Origin: an uncultured Nioella sp.
Lineage (GTDB): Bacteria; Pseudomonadota; Alphaproteobacteria; Rhodobacterales; Rhodobacteraceae
Length of the DNA: 64,000 bases
Direction of reading: 5' to 3'
NCBI GenBank assembly: GCA_947498125.1
Contig: CANMJH010000003.1
Location: forward strand, 62,001-126,000
Part shown: one piece after another, positions 24,167-38,314 of the stretch
Layout of the letters: each line of letters opens with the position of its first letter
Position numbering within the stretch: position 1 is the stretch's first letter
Notes under the pieces: generated by a model
Database searches by the model: none
Told to the model about the DNA's origin: nothing
The model's input: only the letters and a program-made list of their open reading frames with translations
Translations under genes and position numbers: made by a program

Positions 24167-24805
24167 ATGTCATTTGATCCCCAAGAGGTTTTGGAGTTTT
24201 GGTTTCCCGATAATGGGCATTGGGAAACGATGGAAGCGCATGGCGAGTTTTGGAACTGGCATATGCAGGGCGGCGCGGATGATGAGATTATCGCGCGGTT
24301 CCCGGATCTGACATTGGCAGCAGCGCGCGGTGAGTTGGATCATTGGGCCGAAACCCCATATGGCCGCTTGGCGCTTATCGTTGCCTTGGATCAATTCCCA
24401 CGGTCGCTATGGCGCGATACCCCAAAAGCATATTCCCAAGACATCAAGGCCGCGCGGCTTTGCCTTGAAGGCATAAAGAACGGTCATTTCGATGCTCTGA
24501 AGCATGTTTGGGAAAAGATGTTCTACATCATCTCAATTGGGCATTGTGAAGGGCCGGATCATCTTGAGCGTATGGATATGCTGATTGAGATGTGCCGCGT
24601 GTTGTCTGATGACATCCCGCCACAACTGGCCGAGTTGAAAGGGATGCCCGAGGCCCAGAATGTCCGTGTGCGCGGCATTATTGAGCGGTTTGGGCGCCAC
24701 CCTCATCGCAATCCGATTCTTGGCAGGATCTCTACGCCTGACGAAGAGGCTTATATCGCCGGCGGGGATTTTCCGCATTTGGCAAAGACACCAGACGAAT
24801 CCTGA
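24167..24805 (+). CDS. DUF924 family protein
   Basis: A 212-residue soluble protein of the DUF924 family (all-helical, TPR-like). The family features are visible: VLEFWFPD at the start, LALIVALDQFPRSLWR in the centre, and MFYIISIGHCEGPDHLERM later. The biochemical role of the family is unknown to me. ATG 24167 follows AAGGAAAGG (24149-24157). An in-frame TTG at 24137 would add ten residues. It stands between tRNA-Trp and the Tat-exported protein. Confidence 0.88.
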   Translation: MSFDPQEVLEFWFPDNGHWETMEAHGEFWNWHMQGGADDEIIARFPDLTLAAARGELDHWAETPYGRLALIVALDQFPRSLWRDTPKAYSQDIKAARLCLEGIKNGHFDALKHVWEKMFYIISIGHCEGPDHLERMDMLIEMCRVLSDDIPPQLAELKGMPEAQNVRVRGIIERFGRHPHRNPILGRISTPDEEAYIAGGDFPHLAKTPDES

Positions 24806-24894
24806 AGGTGATGGCTTTCGTTGTGCATCTTCACATGGTTGTGACAATGATCTAAGCGCCTTGGGCCCTGCCGCCTTTGGAATTCTTCCCAAGC

Positions 24895-24900
24895 TATACT
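24895..24900 (+). promoter_or_regulatory. Possible -10 box upstream of the Tat-exported protein gene
   Basis: TATACT is a perfect-looking -10 hexamer 57 bases before the start codon at 24957. No matching -35 box is seen at the usual distance, so the call is tentative. Confidence 0.35.
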
Positions 24901-24956
24901 AGATTAAGGACGCAGCCCGATCCCTCGCCTTAAATGTGCAGAAGGAGACTTGAAGA

Positions 24957-25445
24957 ATGTCAAAATCCGCAAACACGCGCCGTCATTTCATTGCCGCTGG
25001 TACGGCTTCGCTGACTCTTGCGGCCACTGGCCTTATCGTTCCGGCCCGTGCGCAAGGCTTGGCACCGACAGCCACGATGCGGGGTGGGGCCAATAACTAC
25101 CTTCCCGGCGCGCCCATCGTCGACAGGATTGGCGCTGGTGGGTTTTGGATGACAGGCACAGTGCGCAAGGCGGGCGATGGCGCGCCTTTGGACGGGCAAC
25201 GCATTCAGGTTTGGGCCCATACAACCGAAGGCCACGAGCGCGATGCGCATAGCCACGGGGCGACGTTGACAGATGCACAAGGCGTGTTTCGATTGGAGAT
25301 GCCGCAAATCGTGCCCGCCTTTGGGCAGGCGCACGCGCACCTTGCCTATGACAGTGCCGAATTCCGATCTGTGTTTTTGCGGCCTTTGATGCCAAGCTCC
25401 AGTGACACAAGCCTTGAGGCGCACTTCGTTTTGCAGCCCGTTTAA
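24957..25445 (+). CDS. Tat-exported intradiol dioxygenase-like protein
   Basis: A 162-residue protein with a twin-arginine signal (NTRRHFIAAG, then a hydrophobic stretch and an ARAQ cleavage site near residue 33). The mature part follows the intradiol ring-cleavage dioxygenase fold pattern: GTVRKAGDGAPLDGQRIQVWAH, TDAQGVFRLEMP, and AHAHLAY where the enzymes have an HxH iron-ligand motif. The paired tyrosines and the full ligand set are not evident, so catalysis of aromatic ring cleavage is doubtful. It is followed after 16 bases by a haem membrane protein gene, suggesting a periplasmic redox pair. Confidence 0.7.
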   Translation: MSKSANTRRHFIAAGTASLTLAATGLIVPARAQGLAPTATMRGGANNYLPGAPIVDRIGAGGFWMTGTVRKAGDGAPLDGQRIQVWAHTTEGHERDAHSHGATLTDAQGVFRLEMPQIVPAFGQAHAHLAYDSAEFRSVFLRPLMPSSSDTSLEAHFVLQPV

Positions 25446-25461
25446 AGCAGAGTTTGCTCAA

Positions 25462-26040
25462 ATGCGCCGTACGATCCTGATCTGGTCGATTCTTTTGGCG
25501 TTGCTCTTTGCGCCAATATTGGCAGCGGCATTCAGCCCTTTGCTGCAATGGCGCCAGCCCGTTTACATCGTTGCGGGGTTTGCTGGCATTGTTGGGATGG
25601 CATTGATGGTGATGCAACCTCTGGCTGCGGCGGGATACCTTCCGGGGCTGTCTTTGCTTCAGCGAAAATACCTGCATCGCGCCATTGGGGCCGTGATCGT
25701 ATTTGCAGTGTTTCTACATGTTTTAGGGCTTTGGTTTACGAGCCCGCCCGATGTTGTGGACGCCCTGCTTTTCAGATCGCCTACGCCCTTTTCTATTTGG
25801 GGTGTCTTGGCAATGTGGGCGATCTTTGCGTCAGGCGTTTTGGCAATCTACCGATTTAGAGGGCGTCTGCGCTGGCGCATGTGGCGTCGCATCCATTTGC
25901 CGCTTGCAGCACTGGCAGTCTCGGGGACGATTATTCATGTGTCACTTATCGAGGGAACGATGGAGATGTTCACGAAAACCCTCTTATGTGCCGTGTTAGG
26001 TGGGGCAAGCGTCGCGGCGCTTTTTAGGCGCTCACGCTGA
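25462..26040 (+). CDS. Ferric reductase-like transmembrane protein
   Basis: A 192-residue inner-membrane protein with five or six hydrophobic segments. Histidines in KYLHRAIG, FLHVLG, RIHLPLA and IIHVSL are spaced as in two-haem b-type ferric-reductase/MsrQ-like membrane domains. No FAD or NAD domain is attached. ATG 25462 is chosen because it directly precedes the first membrane segment; an upstream in-frame start overlaps the previous gene. It may pass electrons to the Tat-exported neighbour or to another periplasmic acceptor, which is inference. Confidence 0.78.
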   Translation: MRRTILIWSILLALLFAPILAAAFSPLLQWRQPVYIVAGFAGIVGMALMVMQPLAAAGYLPGLSLLQRKYLHRAIGAVIVFAVFLHVLGLWFTSPPDVVDALLFRSPTPFSIWGVLAMWAIFASGVLAIYRFRGRLRWRMWRRIHLPLAALAVSGTIIHVSLIEGTMEMFTKTLLCAVLGGASVAALFRRSR

Positions 26041-26057
26041 GTTTAGAAAAGCCTGCC

Positions 26058-26086
26058 TTGCAAGCCCGCGCTGCCATGCGTATATA
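26058..26086 (+). promoter_or_regulatory. Promoter of secE-nusG
   Basis: TTGCAA (26058-26063) and TATATA (26081-26086) are exactly 17 bases apart and 38 bases upstream of the secE start. This is a good housekeeping promoter. Confidence 0.65.
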
Positions 26087-26124
26087 CCCATCGATCAGAT
26101 CAACCTTTGCCGGAAGTACCCTAC

Positions 26125-26322
26125 ATGGCCACCGTGAACCCGCTTCAGTTCTTGCAGCAGACCCGCTCTGAGGTCTCTAAAGTTGTTTGGCCGACCCGGC
26201 GTGAGGTTTTGTTGACCACTGCGATGGTCTTTGCCCTCGCTGTTGTCTTCGCGATCTTCTTTTCTTTTGTCGATATCTTGATCCGGTTGGGCTTGGAACA
26301 GGTTCTGCTTCTCAGCGCCTAG
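26125..26322 (+). CDS. secE: Preprotein translocase subunit SecE
   Basis: SecE is the essential clamp subunit of the SecYEG channel. The 65-residue form has an amphipathic helix with the signature EVSKVVWPTRREV, followed by a single transmembrane helix, the usual short version of alphaproteobacteria. ATG 26125 (MATVNPLQF) matches the family start; an in-frame start at 26107 would add six residues. It precedes nusG by about 190 bases. Confidence 0.96.
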   Translation: MATVNPLQFLQQTRSEVSKVVWPTRREVLLTTAMVFALAVVFAIFFSFVDILIRLGLEQVLLLSA

Positions 26323-26508
26323 GCAGAGAAAGACGGACAGAACCCCTTGATTTCCAGCCATTTGAGGGGTAGTCCACGCTTCACTTTCCCTATGATGGCG
26401 TGCGTCGATTCGTGATGCGCGCTGTTTTTTGTTCGGCTGAAATAGCTAAGCAATTGGGATTACAGGAATTTTTGGGTCTTTTGACCCGGGTTGAGGAACG
26501 AGCAGAAA

Positions 26509-27042
26509 ATGGCAAAACGCTGGTATTCGGTTTCGGTGCTTTCGAATTTTGAGAAACGCATCGCCGAGCAGATCAGAACTGCCGTCGAAGAAAACGGCCT
26601 TGAGGACGAAATCGAAGAGGTTTTGGTCCCTGAAGAGGAAGTTATCGAAGTACGCCGCGGTAAAAAAGTGACTGTGCCGCGCCGGTTTATGCCGGGCTAT
26701 GTTTTGGTACGTATGGAAATGACCGACCGCGCTTATCACGCCGTCAGCTCGATCCAGCGCGTCACCGGTTTTCTGGGCCCGCAAGGTCGCCCGATGCCAA
26801 TGCGTGACGCCGAGGTAAATTCGATTCTCAACCGTGTTGAGGAAGGCGAAGCCGCGCCGCGCTCGACGATCACCTACGAAGTGGGTGAACGGGTCAAGGT
26901 CAATGACGGACCGTTCGAAGAATTCGACGGTATGGTCGAAGAAGTTGATGACGAGAACCAGCGCCTCAAGGTGACGGTCTCGATCTTTGGTCGGGAAACC
27001 CCGGTCGAATTGGAATTCACACAGGTCACTAAACAGACCTGA
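26509..27042 (+). CDS. nusG: Transcription termination/antitermination protein NusG
   Basis: NusG binds RNA polymerase and couples it to Rho or to the ribosome. The 177-residue protein has the NGN domain ([39 protein letters not shown]) and a C-terminal KOW domain beginning [21 protein letters not shown] 26509 follows GAGGAACGAG and matches the conserved MAKRWY start; the in-frame start at 26491 is less likely. It lies just before the L11 operon, as usual. Confidence 0.97.
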   Translation: MAKRWYSVSVLSNFEKRIAEQIRTAVEENGLEDEIEEVLVPEEEVIEVRRGKKVTVPRRFMPGYVLVRMEMTDRAYHAVSSIQRVTGFLGPQGRPMPMRDAEVNSILNRVEEGEAAPRSTITYEVGERVKVNDGPFEEFDGMVEEVDDENQRLKVTVSIFGRETPVELEFTQVTKQT

Positions 27043-27147
27043 TGTGCCTAGACGTGGGAGGGGCGGGTGCCGCGGCATCCAATCCGAACCACGGCAACTA
27101 AGCCAGAGGGGCGCGCCCTGATGGTGTTGAAATGAAGGAGAGGCCTA
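27043..27147 (+). promoter_or_regulatory. Candidate rplK-rplA leader (L1 autoregulation site)
   Basis: The 105-base leader contains CGTGG (27053-27057) and CCACG (27089-27093), which enclose an inner stem GGTGCC/GGCATCC. The run GTGGGAGGGGC resembles L1-binding sites in leaders of L11-L1 operons. Feedback by L1 is established for this operon in other bacteria; the assignment of this particular structure is inference. Confidence 0.45.
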
Positions 27148-27600
27148 ATGGCCAAGAAACTCGTTGGGACTATGAAGCTGCAGATTCCTGCAGGTCAAGC
27201 CAACCCGTCGCCTCCCGTGGGTCCAGCCCTCGGTCAGCGCGGGATTAACATCATGGAATTCTGCAAGGCGTTTAACGCCAAAACGCAGGAGATGGAGCAG
27301 GGTGCACCGTGCCCGACCATCATCAGCTACTATCAGGACAAGTCCTTCACCATGGACATCAAGACGCCACCAGCGTCTTACTACCTGAAAAAAGCAGCTG
27401 GCATGAAAAATGTCGGTAAGCGGAACCGCCCTCGTGGTGCCGAAAATCCCGGTCGCGAAATCGTTGCGTCGGTGACCTCCAAGCAGCTGCGTGAAATCGC
27501 AGAAGCCAAAATGGTCGACCTGACAGCGAATGACGTTGAAGCGGCAATGAAGATCATCCTTGGTTCTGCCAAGTCGATGGGCATCGAGGTGAAAGGTTAA
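27148..27600 (+). CDS. rplK: 50S ribosomal protein L11
   Basis: L11 binds the GTPase-associated region of 23S rRNA. The complete 150-residue protein starts [20 protein letters not shown], with the proline-rich [18 protein letters not shown] block, and ends with the RNA-binding [12 protein letters not shown] helix. AAGGAGAGG lies eight bases before the ATG. It precedes rplA by three bases. Confidence 0.98.
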   Translation: MAKKLVGTMKLQIPAGQANPSPPVGPALGQRGINIMEFCKAFNAKTQEMEQGAPCPTIISYYQDKSFTMDIKTPPASYYLKKAAGMKNVGKRNRPRGAENPGREIVASVTSKQLREIAEAKMVDLTANDVEAAMKIILGSAKSMGIEVKG

Positions 27601-27603
27601 ATC

Positions 27604-28302
27604 ATGGCAAAGCTCGGAAAACGTACCCGCGCCGCGCGCGAAGCCTTCGCCGGTAAAGAGAATCTGACCGTTGAAGAAGCTGTAGAGCTGATCAAGGGCA
27701 ACTCGAACGTCAAATTCGACGAAACCATCGAGATCGCAATGAACCTGGGCGTTGACCCTCGTCACGCGGATCAAATGGTTCGCGGCACCGTGACCTTGCC
27801 AAATGGCACTGGTAAATCGGTTCGCGTTGCTGTTTTTGCTCGCGGCCCAAAAGCCGAAGAAGCAACCGCAGCAGGCGCCGATGTTGTTGGCGCAGAAGAC
27901 CTGATGGAAGCTGTTCAAGGCGGCAAGATCGATTTTGAACGTTGCATTGCAACCCCTGACATGATGCCAATCGTTGGCCGTCTGGGTAAAGTGCTTGGCC
28001 CCCGGAACCTGATGCCAAACCCGAAAGTTGGCACTGTGACTATGGATGTGACCGAAGCTGTGAAAGCAGCCAAAGGCGGTCAGGTTCAGTTCCGTGCTGA
28101 GAAAGCTGGCGTTGTTCACGCCGGTGTTGGCAAAGCCAGCTTTGACGCGGCCCAGCTGTCCGAAAACATTCGCGCCTTCGTTGACGCAGTGTCCAAGGCC
28201 AAGCCAACCGGTGCCAAAGGCGCATATATGCAAAAAGTTTCGCTGAGCTCGACAATGGGCCCAGGCGTAACTGTCTCGGTCGATAGTGCGACCGGGAACT
28301 AA
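27604..28302 (+). CDS. rplA: 50S ribosomal protein L1
   Basis: L1 binds the mobile L1 stalk of 23S rRNA and represses its own operon by binding the mRNA leader. The 232-residue protein has the typical [43 protein letters not shown] and VGTVTMDV segments. It starts three bases after rplK and is separated from rplJ by a structured 260-base leader. Confidence 0.98.
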   Translation: MAKLGKRTRAAREAFAGKENLTVEEAVELIKGNSNVKFDETIEIAMNLGVDPRHADQMVRGTVTLPNGTGKSVRVAVFARGPKAEEATAAGADVVGAEDLMEAVQGGKIDFERCIATPDMMPIVGRLGKVLGPRNLMPNPKVGTVTMDVTEAVKAAKGGQVQFRAEKAGVVHAGVGKASFDAAQLSENIRAFVDAVSKAKPTGAKGAYMQKVSLSSTMGPGVTVSVDSATGN

Positions 28303-28562
28303 GAAATTTGGGTGCTCTTCGGCTGGTCCGAAGGGCTCCAATGGCGAGGCCGCTAATTTGGCCTCGTCCTGTCCGAGACGGAGGGTGTGAGGCATCTGCC
28401 TGACATAATTCCTTCCTGAGATGGGAAGCGAGACTAGGAATTTACCGAAGGGGTTTCCCTTTGGGCGATCGAAAGGCTCGGGACCCAAACTTGGACCCGA
28501 AGAGGTTGGAGCGATCCAGCCAAACTTGAGCCGGGGGGAGACCCCCAAATTGGAGAAATACT
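28303..28562 (+). ncRNA. Candidate L10 leader of rplJ-rplL
   Basis: The 260 bases between rplA and rplJ hold no gene. A hairpin CGAGGCC/GGCCTCG (28345-28351, 28360-28366) directly after rplA may stop or process upstream transcripts. The rest is rich in short complementary purine and pyrimidine runs. The position is that of the L10(L12)4-binding leader that autoregulates rplJL in many bacteria. I did not derive the exact kink-turn fold. Confidence 0.45.
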
Positions 28563-29081
28563 GTGGATAGAGCCCAGAAAGAGAAAGTGGTCGAGGAACT
28601 CGGCCAAATCTTCGAAAGCTCTGGCGTCGTCGTGGTTTCGCACTACGAAGGCCTCACGGTTGCTGAGATGCAGGACCTTCGCTCGCAAATGCGCGATGCC
28701 GGAGCGTCTGTACGTGTCGCCAAGAACAGGCTCGCCAAGATCGCCCTTGATGGGAAGCCATGCGAAGGCATAGCTGACCTGATGACCGGCATGACCGTAA
28801 TGTCCTATTCCGAGGATCCTGTGGCTGCGGCCAAGGTTGCCGAGGACTACGCCAAGGGGAACGACAAGTTCCAAATCCTTGGCGGTGCAATGGGCGATAC
28901 GATCCTTGACCGGGCCGGTGTGACGACTGTGTCGAAGATGCCATCGCGCGAGGAGCTTATTGCCTCCATCGTCGGTTGTATCGGCGCACCTGCGTCCAAC
29001 ATCGCCGGGGCCATTGGCGCACCTGCTTCGAACATCGCGGGCATCCTCTCGACTATCGAAGAGAATGCGGAAGCCGCGTAA
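28563..29081 (+). CDS. rplJ: 50S ribosomal protein L10
   Basis: L10 anchors L7/L12 dimers on the ribosome stalk. The 172-residue protein has the family start [33 protein letters not shown], and [12 protein letters not shown]. The C-terminal helix that binds L12 contains an internal repeat ([10 protein letters not shown] twice). The start is GTG 28563, with GGAG upstream in TTGGAGAAATACT. It is the first gene of the rplJ-rplL pair. Confidence 0.97.
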   Translation: MDRAQKEKVVEELGQIFESSGVVVVSHYEGLTVAEMQDLRSQMRDAGASVRVAKNRLAKIALDGKPCEGIADLMTGMTVMSYSEDPVAAAKVAEDYAKGNDKFQILGGAMGDTILDRAGVTTVSKMPSREELIASIVGCIGAPASNIAGAIGAPASNIAGILSTIEENAEAA

Positions 29082-29151
29082 GCAACCTGAGACCCTTCGT
29101 AAGGCACCCCCTTGCGTCGTTGGAACACATAATTAGATACGGAACCTGAAA

Positions 29152-29529
29152 ATGGCTGATCTTAAAGCACTCGCAGAAAGCATCGTGGGTCTGACCCTGC
29201 TGGAAGCACAAGAACTGAAAACGATCCTTAAAGACGAATACGGCATCGAGCCCGCTGCTGGCGGCGCTGTGATGGTTGCAGCTGGTGGCGACGCCGGCGG
29301 TGAAGCTGCAGAAGAGCAGACCGAATTCGACGTTATCTTGAAAGCCGCTGGCGACAAGAAAATCAACGTCATCAAAGAAGTCCGCGCCATCACTGGCCTG
29401 GGTCTGAAAGAAGCAAAAGAGCTGGTCGAAGCCGGCGGCAAAGCCGTCAAAGAAGGCATCGACAAAGCAGAAGCAGAAGAGATCAAAGGCAAGCTGGAAG
29501 CAGCTGGCGCCGAGGTCGAACTGAAGTAA
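29152..29529 (+). CDS. rplL: 50S ribosomal protein L7/L12
   Basis: L7/L12 forms the flexible stalk that recruits translational GTPases. The 125-residue acidic protein has an N-terminal dimerisation helix, an alanine/glycine-rich hinge (residues about 35-55), and the C-terminal domain with EKTEFDVIL-like and [20 protein letters not shown] segments. It follows rplJ by 70 bases and is strongly biased in codon use, as expected for the most abundant ribosomal protein. Confidence 0.98.
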   Translation: MADLKALAESIVGLTLLEAQELKTILKDEYGIEPAAGGAVMVAAGGDAGGEAAEEQTEFDVILKAAGDKKINVIKEVRAITGLGLKEAKELVEAGGKAVKEGIDKAEAEEIKGKLEAAGAEVELK

Positions 29530-29564
29530 TCGGCCCCCGGCCTCGGCTGGGAACCGGAAAAATT

Positions 29565-29596
29565 GGCTGGATCCGAGAGAAATCTTGGGTCCAGCC
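29565..29596 (+). terminator. Attenuator or processing hairpin between rplL and rpoB
   Basis: GGCTGGATCC (29565-29574) and GGGTCCAGCC (29587-29596) form a ten-bp stem with one G-T pair and a 12-base loop. No long T run follows. In other bacteria the rplL-rpoB gap carries a partial terminator and an RNase processing site that lower polymerase expression relative to L12; this hairpin probably plays that part. Confidence 0.55.
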
Positions 29597-29787
29597 GACC
29601 TCGTCTTGGCGAGGGCCCGTTTGAAAAGCAAAGCGGACCTTCTCTTAGATGTGGTTCAATGGATCGGGAGCCCGCCCGTGGGAAGGTAGGCACGAATTGG
29701 TCCGAACTCGTTTAGTTTCAGTGTGCTCGAGTGCCGATACCCCGGCGGCCACTCAGCACGAAGAAACAGAAAAAGGTGTTTGAGAGC

Positions 29788-32700
29788 ATGGCTCAGACCT
29801 ACGAAGGCCAAAAACGTATCCGTAAGTTTTACGGCAAGATCGTCGAAGTTTTGGAGATGCCGAACCTTATCGAGGTTCAGAAATCATCCTATGATCTTTT
29901 CCTGAAATCCGGCGATGAGCTGCAGCCAATGGACGGCGAAGGCATCATGGGCGTGTTCCAGTCGGTATTCCCGATCAAGGATTTCAACGAAACCGCTATT
30001 CTTGAGTTCGTAAAATACGAGCTTGAGCATCCAAAATACGACGTTGAAGAATGCCAGCAGCGCGACATGACCTATTCGGCGCCGCTGAAGGTCACTCTGC
30101 GTCTGATCGTGTTTGATATCGACGAAGATACCGGCGCGAAATCGGTAAAAGACATCAAGGAACAAGACGTGTTCATGGGGGACATGCCCCTTATGACGCC
30201 GAACGGCACCTTCGTCGTGAACGGCACTGAGCGCGTTATCGTTTCGCAAATGCACCGTTCCCCCGGTGTGTTCTTTGACCATGACAAAGGCAAAACCCAC
30301 AGCTCGGGCAAATTGCTGTTTGCTTGCCGCATCATTCCCTATCGCGGCAGCTGGCTGGACTTTGAATTTGACGCCAAAGACCTTGTTTTTGCGCGTATCG
30401 ACCGTCGCCGGAAACTGCCGGTTACGACGCTGCTTTATGCGCTTGGTCTCGACCAAGAGGGCATCATGGATGCCTATTACAACACTGTTCCGTTCCGGTT
30501 GGAAAAAGGCGCCCAGGGGTGGGCGACGACTTTCTTCCCCGAACGCACACGTGGCACGCGCCCAACCCATGATCTGATTGATGCAGCCACTGGCGAAGTG
30601 ATTGCCGAGGCCGGCAAGAAGGTGACGCCGCGCGCTGTTAAGAAGCTGATCGAAGAAGGCGCTGTGACCGAAATTCTGGTTCCATTTGACCAGATCATTG
30701 GCCGCTACGTTTCTAAGGACATCATCAACGAAGAAACCGGCGCGATTTATGTCGAAGCTGGCGACGAGTTGACTTGGGAGCTAGATAAGGAAGGCGAAGT
30801 GACCGGCGGTACGCTTAAAGAGCTGCTGGATGCTGGCTTTACCGAGATCCCAGTTCTCGACATCGATAACATCAATGTTGGCCCCTATATCCGCAACACG
30901 CTGGCGTCTGATAAAAACCTGAACCGCGAAACCGCGTTGATGGATATCTACCGCGTCATGCGTCCGGGCGAGCCGCCCACCGTTGATGCGGCATCAGGCC
31001 TGTTCGATCAGTTGTTCTTCGATAGCGAACGCTACGATCTTTCGGCTGTTGGTCGCGTGAAGATGAACATGCGTCTGGCTTTGGATGCAGAAGACACCAT
31101 GCGGACCCTCCGCAAGGAAGACATCATCTCGTGCATCAAAGCGCTGGTTGAACTGCGTGACGGCCATGGCGATATCGACGATATTGACCACCTTGGTAAC
31201 CGCCGGGTTCGCTCGGTTGGCGAATTGATGGAAAACCAGTATCGCGTTGGCCTTCTGCGGATGGAACGCGCGATCAAGGAGCGTATGTCCAGCGTCGAGA
31301 TCGACACGGTCATGCCGCAGGATCTGATCAACGCGAAACCAGCAGCGGCTGCTGTTCGTGAATTCTTTGGCTCTTCGCAGCTGTCGCAGTTCATGGACCA
31401 AACCAACCCGCTGTCGGAAGTCACCCACAAACGTCGTCTTTCGGCGCTTGGCCCAGGTGGTCTGACACGTGAACGTGCCGGCTTTGAGGTTCGCGACGTT
31501 CACCCGACCCACTATGGCCGGATGTGCCCGATTGAAACGCCGGAAGGGCCAAACATTGGTCTGATCAACTCGCTGGCGACTTATGCCCGGGTAAACAAAT
31601 ATGGCTTTATCGAAACGCCATACCGGAAAGTTGTCGACGCTCAGGTGACTGATGAGGTCAACTACATGTCGGCCACCGAAGAGATGCGTCACACCGTGGC
31701 GCAGGCAAACGCGCAACTGGACGAAGGCGGTGCCTTTATCAATGATCTGGTGAACACCCGGAAATCGGGCGAATACACTATGTCACCACGCGAATCGATC
31801 GACCTGATCGACGTTTCGCCCAAACAGTTGGTTTCGGTTGCGGCCTCTCTTATTCCGTTCCTCGAAAATGACGATGCGAACCGCGCCTTGATGGGCTCGA
31901 ACATGCAACGTCAGGCGGTTCCACTTCTGCAAGCGGATGCTCCGTTTGTTGGAACCGGCATTGAACGTGTTGTTGCGCGCGATTCCGGTGCGGCCATTAT
32001 GGCCAAACGCGGCGGGATCATCGACCAAGTTGACGCGACACGTATCGTTGTACGCGCCACCGAGGATCTGGAACTGGGCGATGCGGGCGTGGATATCTAT
32101 CGCCTTCGCAAATTCCAGCGTTCGAACCAAAACACCTGCATCAACCAGCGTCCGCTGGTGAAAGTGGGTGACAAAGTCACGAAGCAAGAGGTTATTGCCG
32201 ATGGTCCGTCCACCGATATGGGTGAACTGGCGCTTGGTAAAAACGTCGTCGTCGCCTTCATGCCTTGGAATGGTTACAACTACGAAGATTCGATCCTGAT
32301 CTCTGAGCGCATTGCACGTGACGACGTCTTTACCTCGGTCCATATCGAGGAGTTTGAAGTCGCCGCTCGTGATACGAAGCTGGGCCCAGAAGAAATCACT
32401 CGCGATATTCCGAACGTTGGTGAAGAAGCGCTGCGTAACCTCGACGAGGCTGGCATTGTTTACATCGGTGCCGAAGTTGAGCCGGGCGATATTCTGGTCG
32501 GTAAGATCACGCCAAAAGGCGAAAGCCCGATGACACCAGAAGAAAAGCTTCTGCGCGCCATCTTTGGTGAAAAAGCATCGGATGTTCGTGACACCTCGCT
32601 GCGCGTTAAGCCGGGTGATTTCGGAACCGTTGTTGAGGTTCGCGTCTTCAACCGTCACGGCGTCGAAAAAGACGAACGTGCGTTGCAGATCGAACGTGAA

Positions 32701-33924
32701 GAAGTAGAACGTCTGGCCCGTGACCGGGACGATGAGCTGCATATTCTTGAGCGCAACATCTACGCACGTCTGAAAGGCATGATCATCGGCAAAACCGCCG
32801 TGAAGGGCCCCAAAGGCGTGAAGTCCAATAGTGAGATCACCGAAGATCTGCTGAGCATGCTCAGCCGCGGTCAGTGGTGGCAGCTTGCTCTGGAAGATGA
32901 GCAGGATGCAGCCCAGATCGAAGCTCTGCATGAGCAGTTCGAGGCGCAGAAACGTGCCCTTGATCACCGCTTTGAAGACAAGGTCGAGAAAGTGCGCCGT
33001 GGCGATGACCTGCCACCGGGTGTGATGAAGATGGTTAAAGTCTTCATCGCTGTGAAGCGTAAGCTTCAGCCGGGCGATAAAATGGCCGGTCGTCACGGGA
33101 ACAAAGGTGTTATTTCCAAAGTTGTACCGATGGAAGACATGCCGTTCCTTGCCGATGGTACGCCAGTTGATTTCGTGCTGAACCCACTTGGTGTTCCCAG
33201 CCGGATGAACGTTGGTCAGATCCTCGAAACCCACATGGGCTGGGCCGCACGCGGCTTGGGCATTCAGGTGGATGAGGCTCTGGGCGAATATCGCCGTTCT
33301 GGCGACATGACCCCTGTACGTGACGCCATGAAAATCGCTTACGGCGATGTTTATGACGATTACCTTGTCACGCTTGAAGAAGAAGAGCTGATCGAACGGG
33401 CGTCCAACGTGACGCGCGGTGTTCCGATTGCAACGCCCGTCTTTGATGGCGCAAAAGAAGCTGATGTGAACGATGCGCTGACCCGCGCAGGGTTCGACAC
33501 CTCGGGTCAATCTGACCTGTTCGATGGCCGCACGGGCGAAAAATTCGCACGTCAGGTCACCGTGGGTGTCAAGTATCTGCTGAAACTGCACCACTTGGTG
33601 GATGACAAGATTCACGCGCGCTCAACCGGCCCATACTCGCTTGTCACGCAGCAGCCTCTGGGTGGTAAAGCCCAGTTCGGCGGCCAGCGCTTCGGTGAGA
33701 TGGAAGTTTGGGCACTGGAAGCTTACGGCGCCGCTTACACCTTGCAGGAAATGCTGACGGTGAAATCGGATGACGTGGCAGGCCGGACCAAGGTCTATGA
33801 ATCGATCGTCAAAGGTGAGGACAACTTTGAAGCCGGCGTGCCGGAATCCTTCAACGTTCTTGTCAAAGAAGTACGGGGCCTCGGCCTCAACATGGAACTC
33901 CTGGATGCGGAGGGTGAGGAATAA
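29788..33924 (+). CDS. rpoB: DNA-directed RNA polymerase subunit beta
   Basis: The catalytic-core beta subunit, 1378 residues. The rifampicin-binding region is intact ([22 protein letters not shown] and [21 protein letters not shown]). The C-terminal [13 protein letters not shown] segment and the flap-region sequences agree with alphaproteobacterial RpoB. I chose ATG 29788 ([13 protein letters not shown]), which matches the family start; an in-frame GTG at 29731 would add 19 atypical residues. It is followed after 51 bases by rpoC. Confidence 0.98.
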   Translation: MAQTYEGQKRIRKFYGKIVEVLEMPNLIEVQKSSYDLFLKSGDELQPMDGEGIMGVFQSVFPIKDFNETAILEFVKYELEHPKYDVEECQQRDMTYSAPLKVTLRLIVFDIDEDTGAKSVKDIKEQDVFMGDMPLMTPNGTFVVNGTERVIVSQMHRSPGVFFDHDKGKTHSSGKLLFACRIIPYRGSWLDFEFDAKDLVFARIDRRRKLPVTTLLYALGLDQEGIMDAYYNTVPFRLEKGAQGWATTFFPERTRGTRPTHDLIDAATGEVIAEAGKKVTPRAVKKLIEEGAVTEILVPFDQIIGRYVSKDIINEETGAIYVEAGDELTWELDKEGEVTGGTLKELLDAGFTEIPVLDIDNINVGPYIRNTLASDKNLNRETALMDIYRVMRPGEPPTVDAASGLFDQLFFDSERYDLSAVGRVKMNMRLALDAEDTMRTLRKEDIISCIKALVELRDGHGDIDDIDHLGNRRVRSVGELMENQYRVGLLRMERAIKERMSSVEIDTVMPQDLINAKPAAAAVREFFGSSQLSQFMDQTNPLSEVTHKRRLSALGPGGLTRERAGFEVRDVHPTHYGRMCPIETPEGPNIGLINSLATYARVNKYGFIETPYRKVVDAQVTDEVNYMSATEEMRHTVAQANAQLDEGGAFINDLVNTRKSGEYTMSPRESIDLIDVSPKQLVSVAASLIPFLENDDANRALMGSNMQRQAVPLLQADAPFVGTGIERVVARDSGAAIMAKRGGIIDQVDATRIVVRATEDLELGDAGVDIYRLRKFQRSNQNTCINQRPLVKVGDKVTKQEVIADGPSTDMGELALGKNVVVAFMPWNGYNYEDSILISERIARDDVFTSVHIEEFEVAARDTKLGPEEITRDIPNVGEEALRNLDEAGIVYIGAEVEPGDILVGKITPKGESPMTPEEKLLRAIFGEKASDVRDTSLRVKPGDFGTVVEVRVFNRHGVEKDERALQIEREEVERLARDRDDELHILERNIYARLKGMIIGKTAVKGPKGVKSNSEITEDLLSMLSRGQWWQLALEDEQDAAQIEALHEQFEAQKRALDHRFEDKVEKVRRGDDLPPGVMKMVKVFIAVKRKLQPGDKMAGRHGNKGVISKVVPMEDMPFLADGTPVDFVLNPLGVPSRMNVGQILETHMGWAARGLGIQVDEALGEYRRSGDMTPVRDAMKIAYGDVYDDYLVTLEEEELIERASNVTRGVPIATPVFDGAKEADVNDALTRAGFDTSGQSDLFDGRTGEKFARQVTVGVKYLLKLHHLVDDKIHARSTGPYSLVTQQPLGGKAQFGGQRFGEMEVWALEAYGAAYTLQEMLTVKSDDVAGRTKVYESIVKGEDNFEAGVPESFNVLVKEVRGLGLNMELLDAEGEE

Positions 33925-33975
33925 CGGCGCGAGCCGTCCCCTCATCCCCTCTGCCCCCTATTCAAGGAATTGAAA

Positions 33976-38187
<4,212 letters not shown>

Positions 38188-38210
38188 TCGGTCTGCAGAT
38201 AAAAAATTGA

Positions 38211-38246
38211 AGCCCTGCCAGAGCAATCTGGCAGGGCTTTTCTTTT
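38211..38246 (+). terminator. Intrinsic terminator after rpoC
   Basis: AGCCCTGCCAG and CTGGCAGGGCT (38211-38221, 38228-38238) form a perfect 11-bp stem with a six-base loop, followed by TTTCTTTT. This is the strongest terminator in the window and closes the rplJL-rpoBC transcript. Confidence 0.9.
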
Positions 38247-38314
38247 GTGCAAGAACTGGGCTGGTGTGGGTCGCCAAATTCCCACATCCTAATCGCAACA
38301 GATGAGGGAAACAG

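Noticed and set aside
27145-28548. A 467-codon open frame antisense to rplK-rplA
   Set aside because: It covers two certain ribosomal protein genes on the other strand and has no support of its own.
31783-33615. A 610-codon open frame antisense to rpoB
   Set aside because: Same reason: an open shadow frame caused by biased codon use, without ribosome binding site or recognisable domain.
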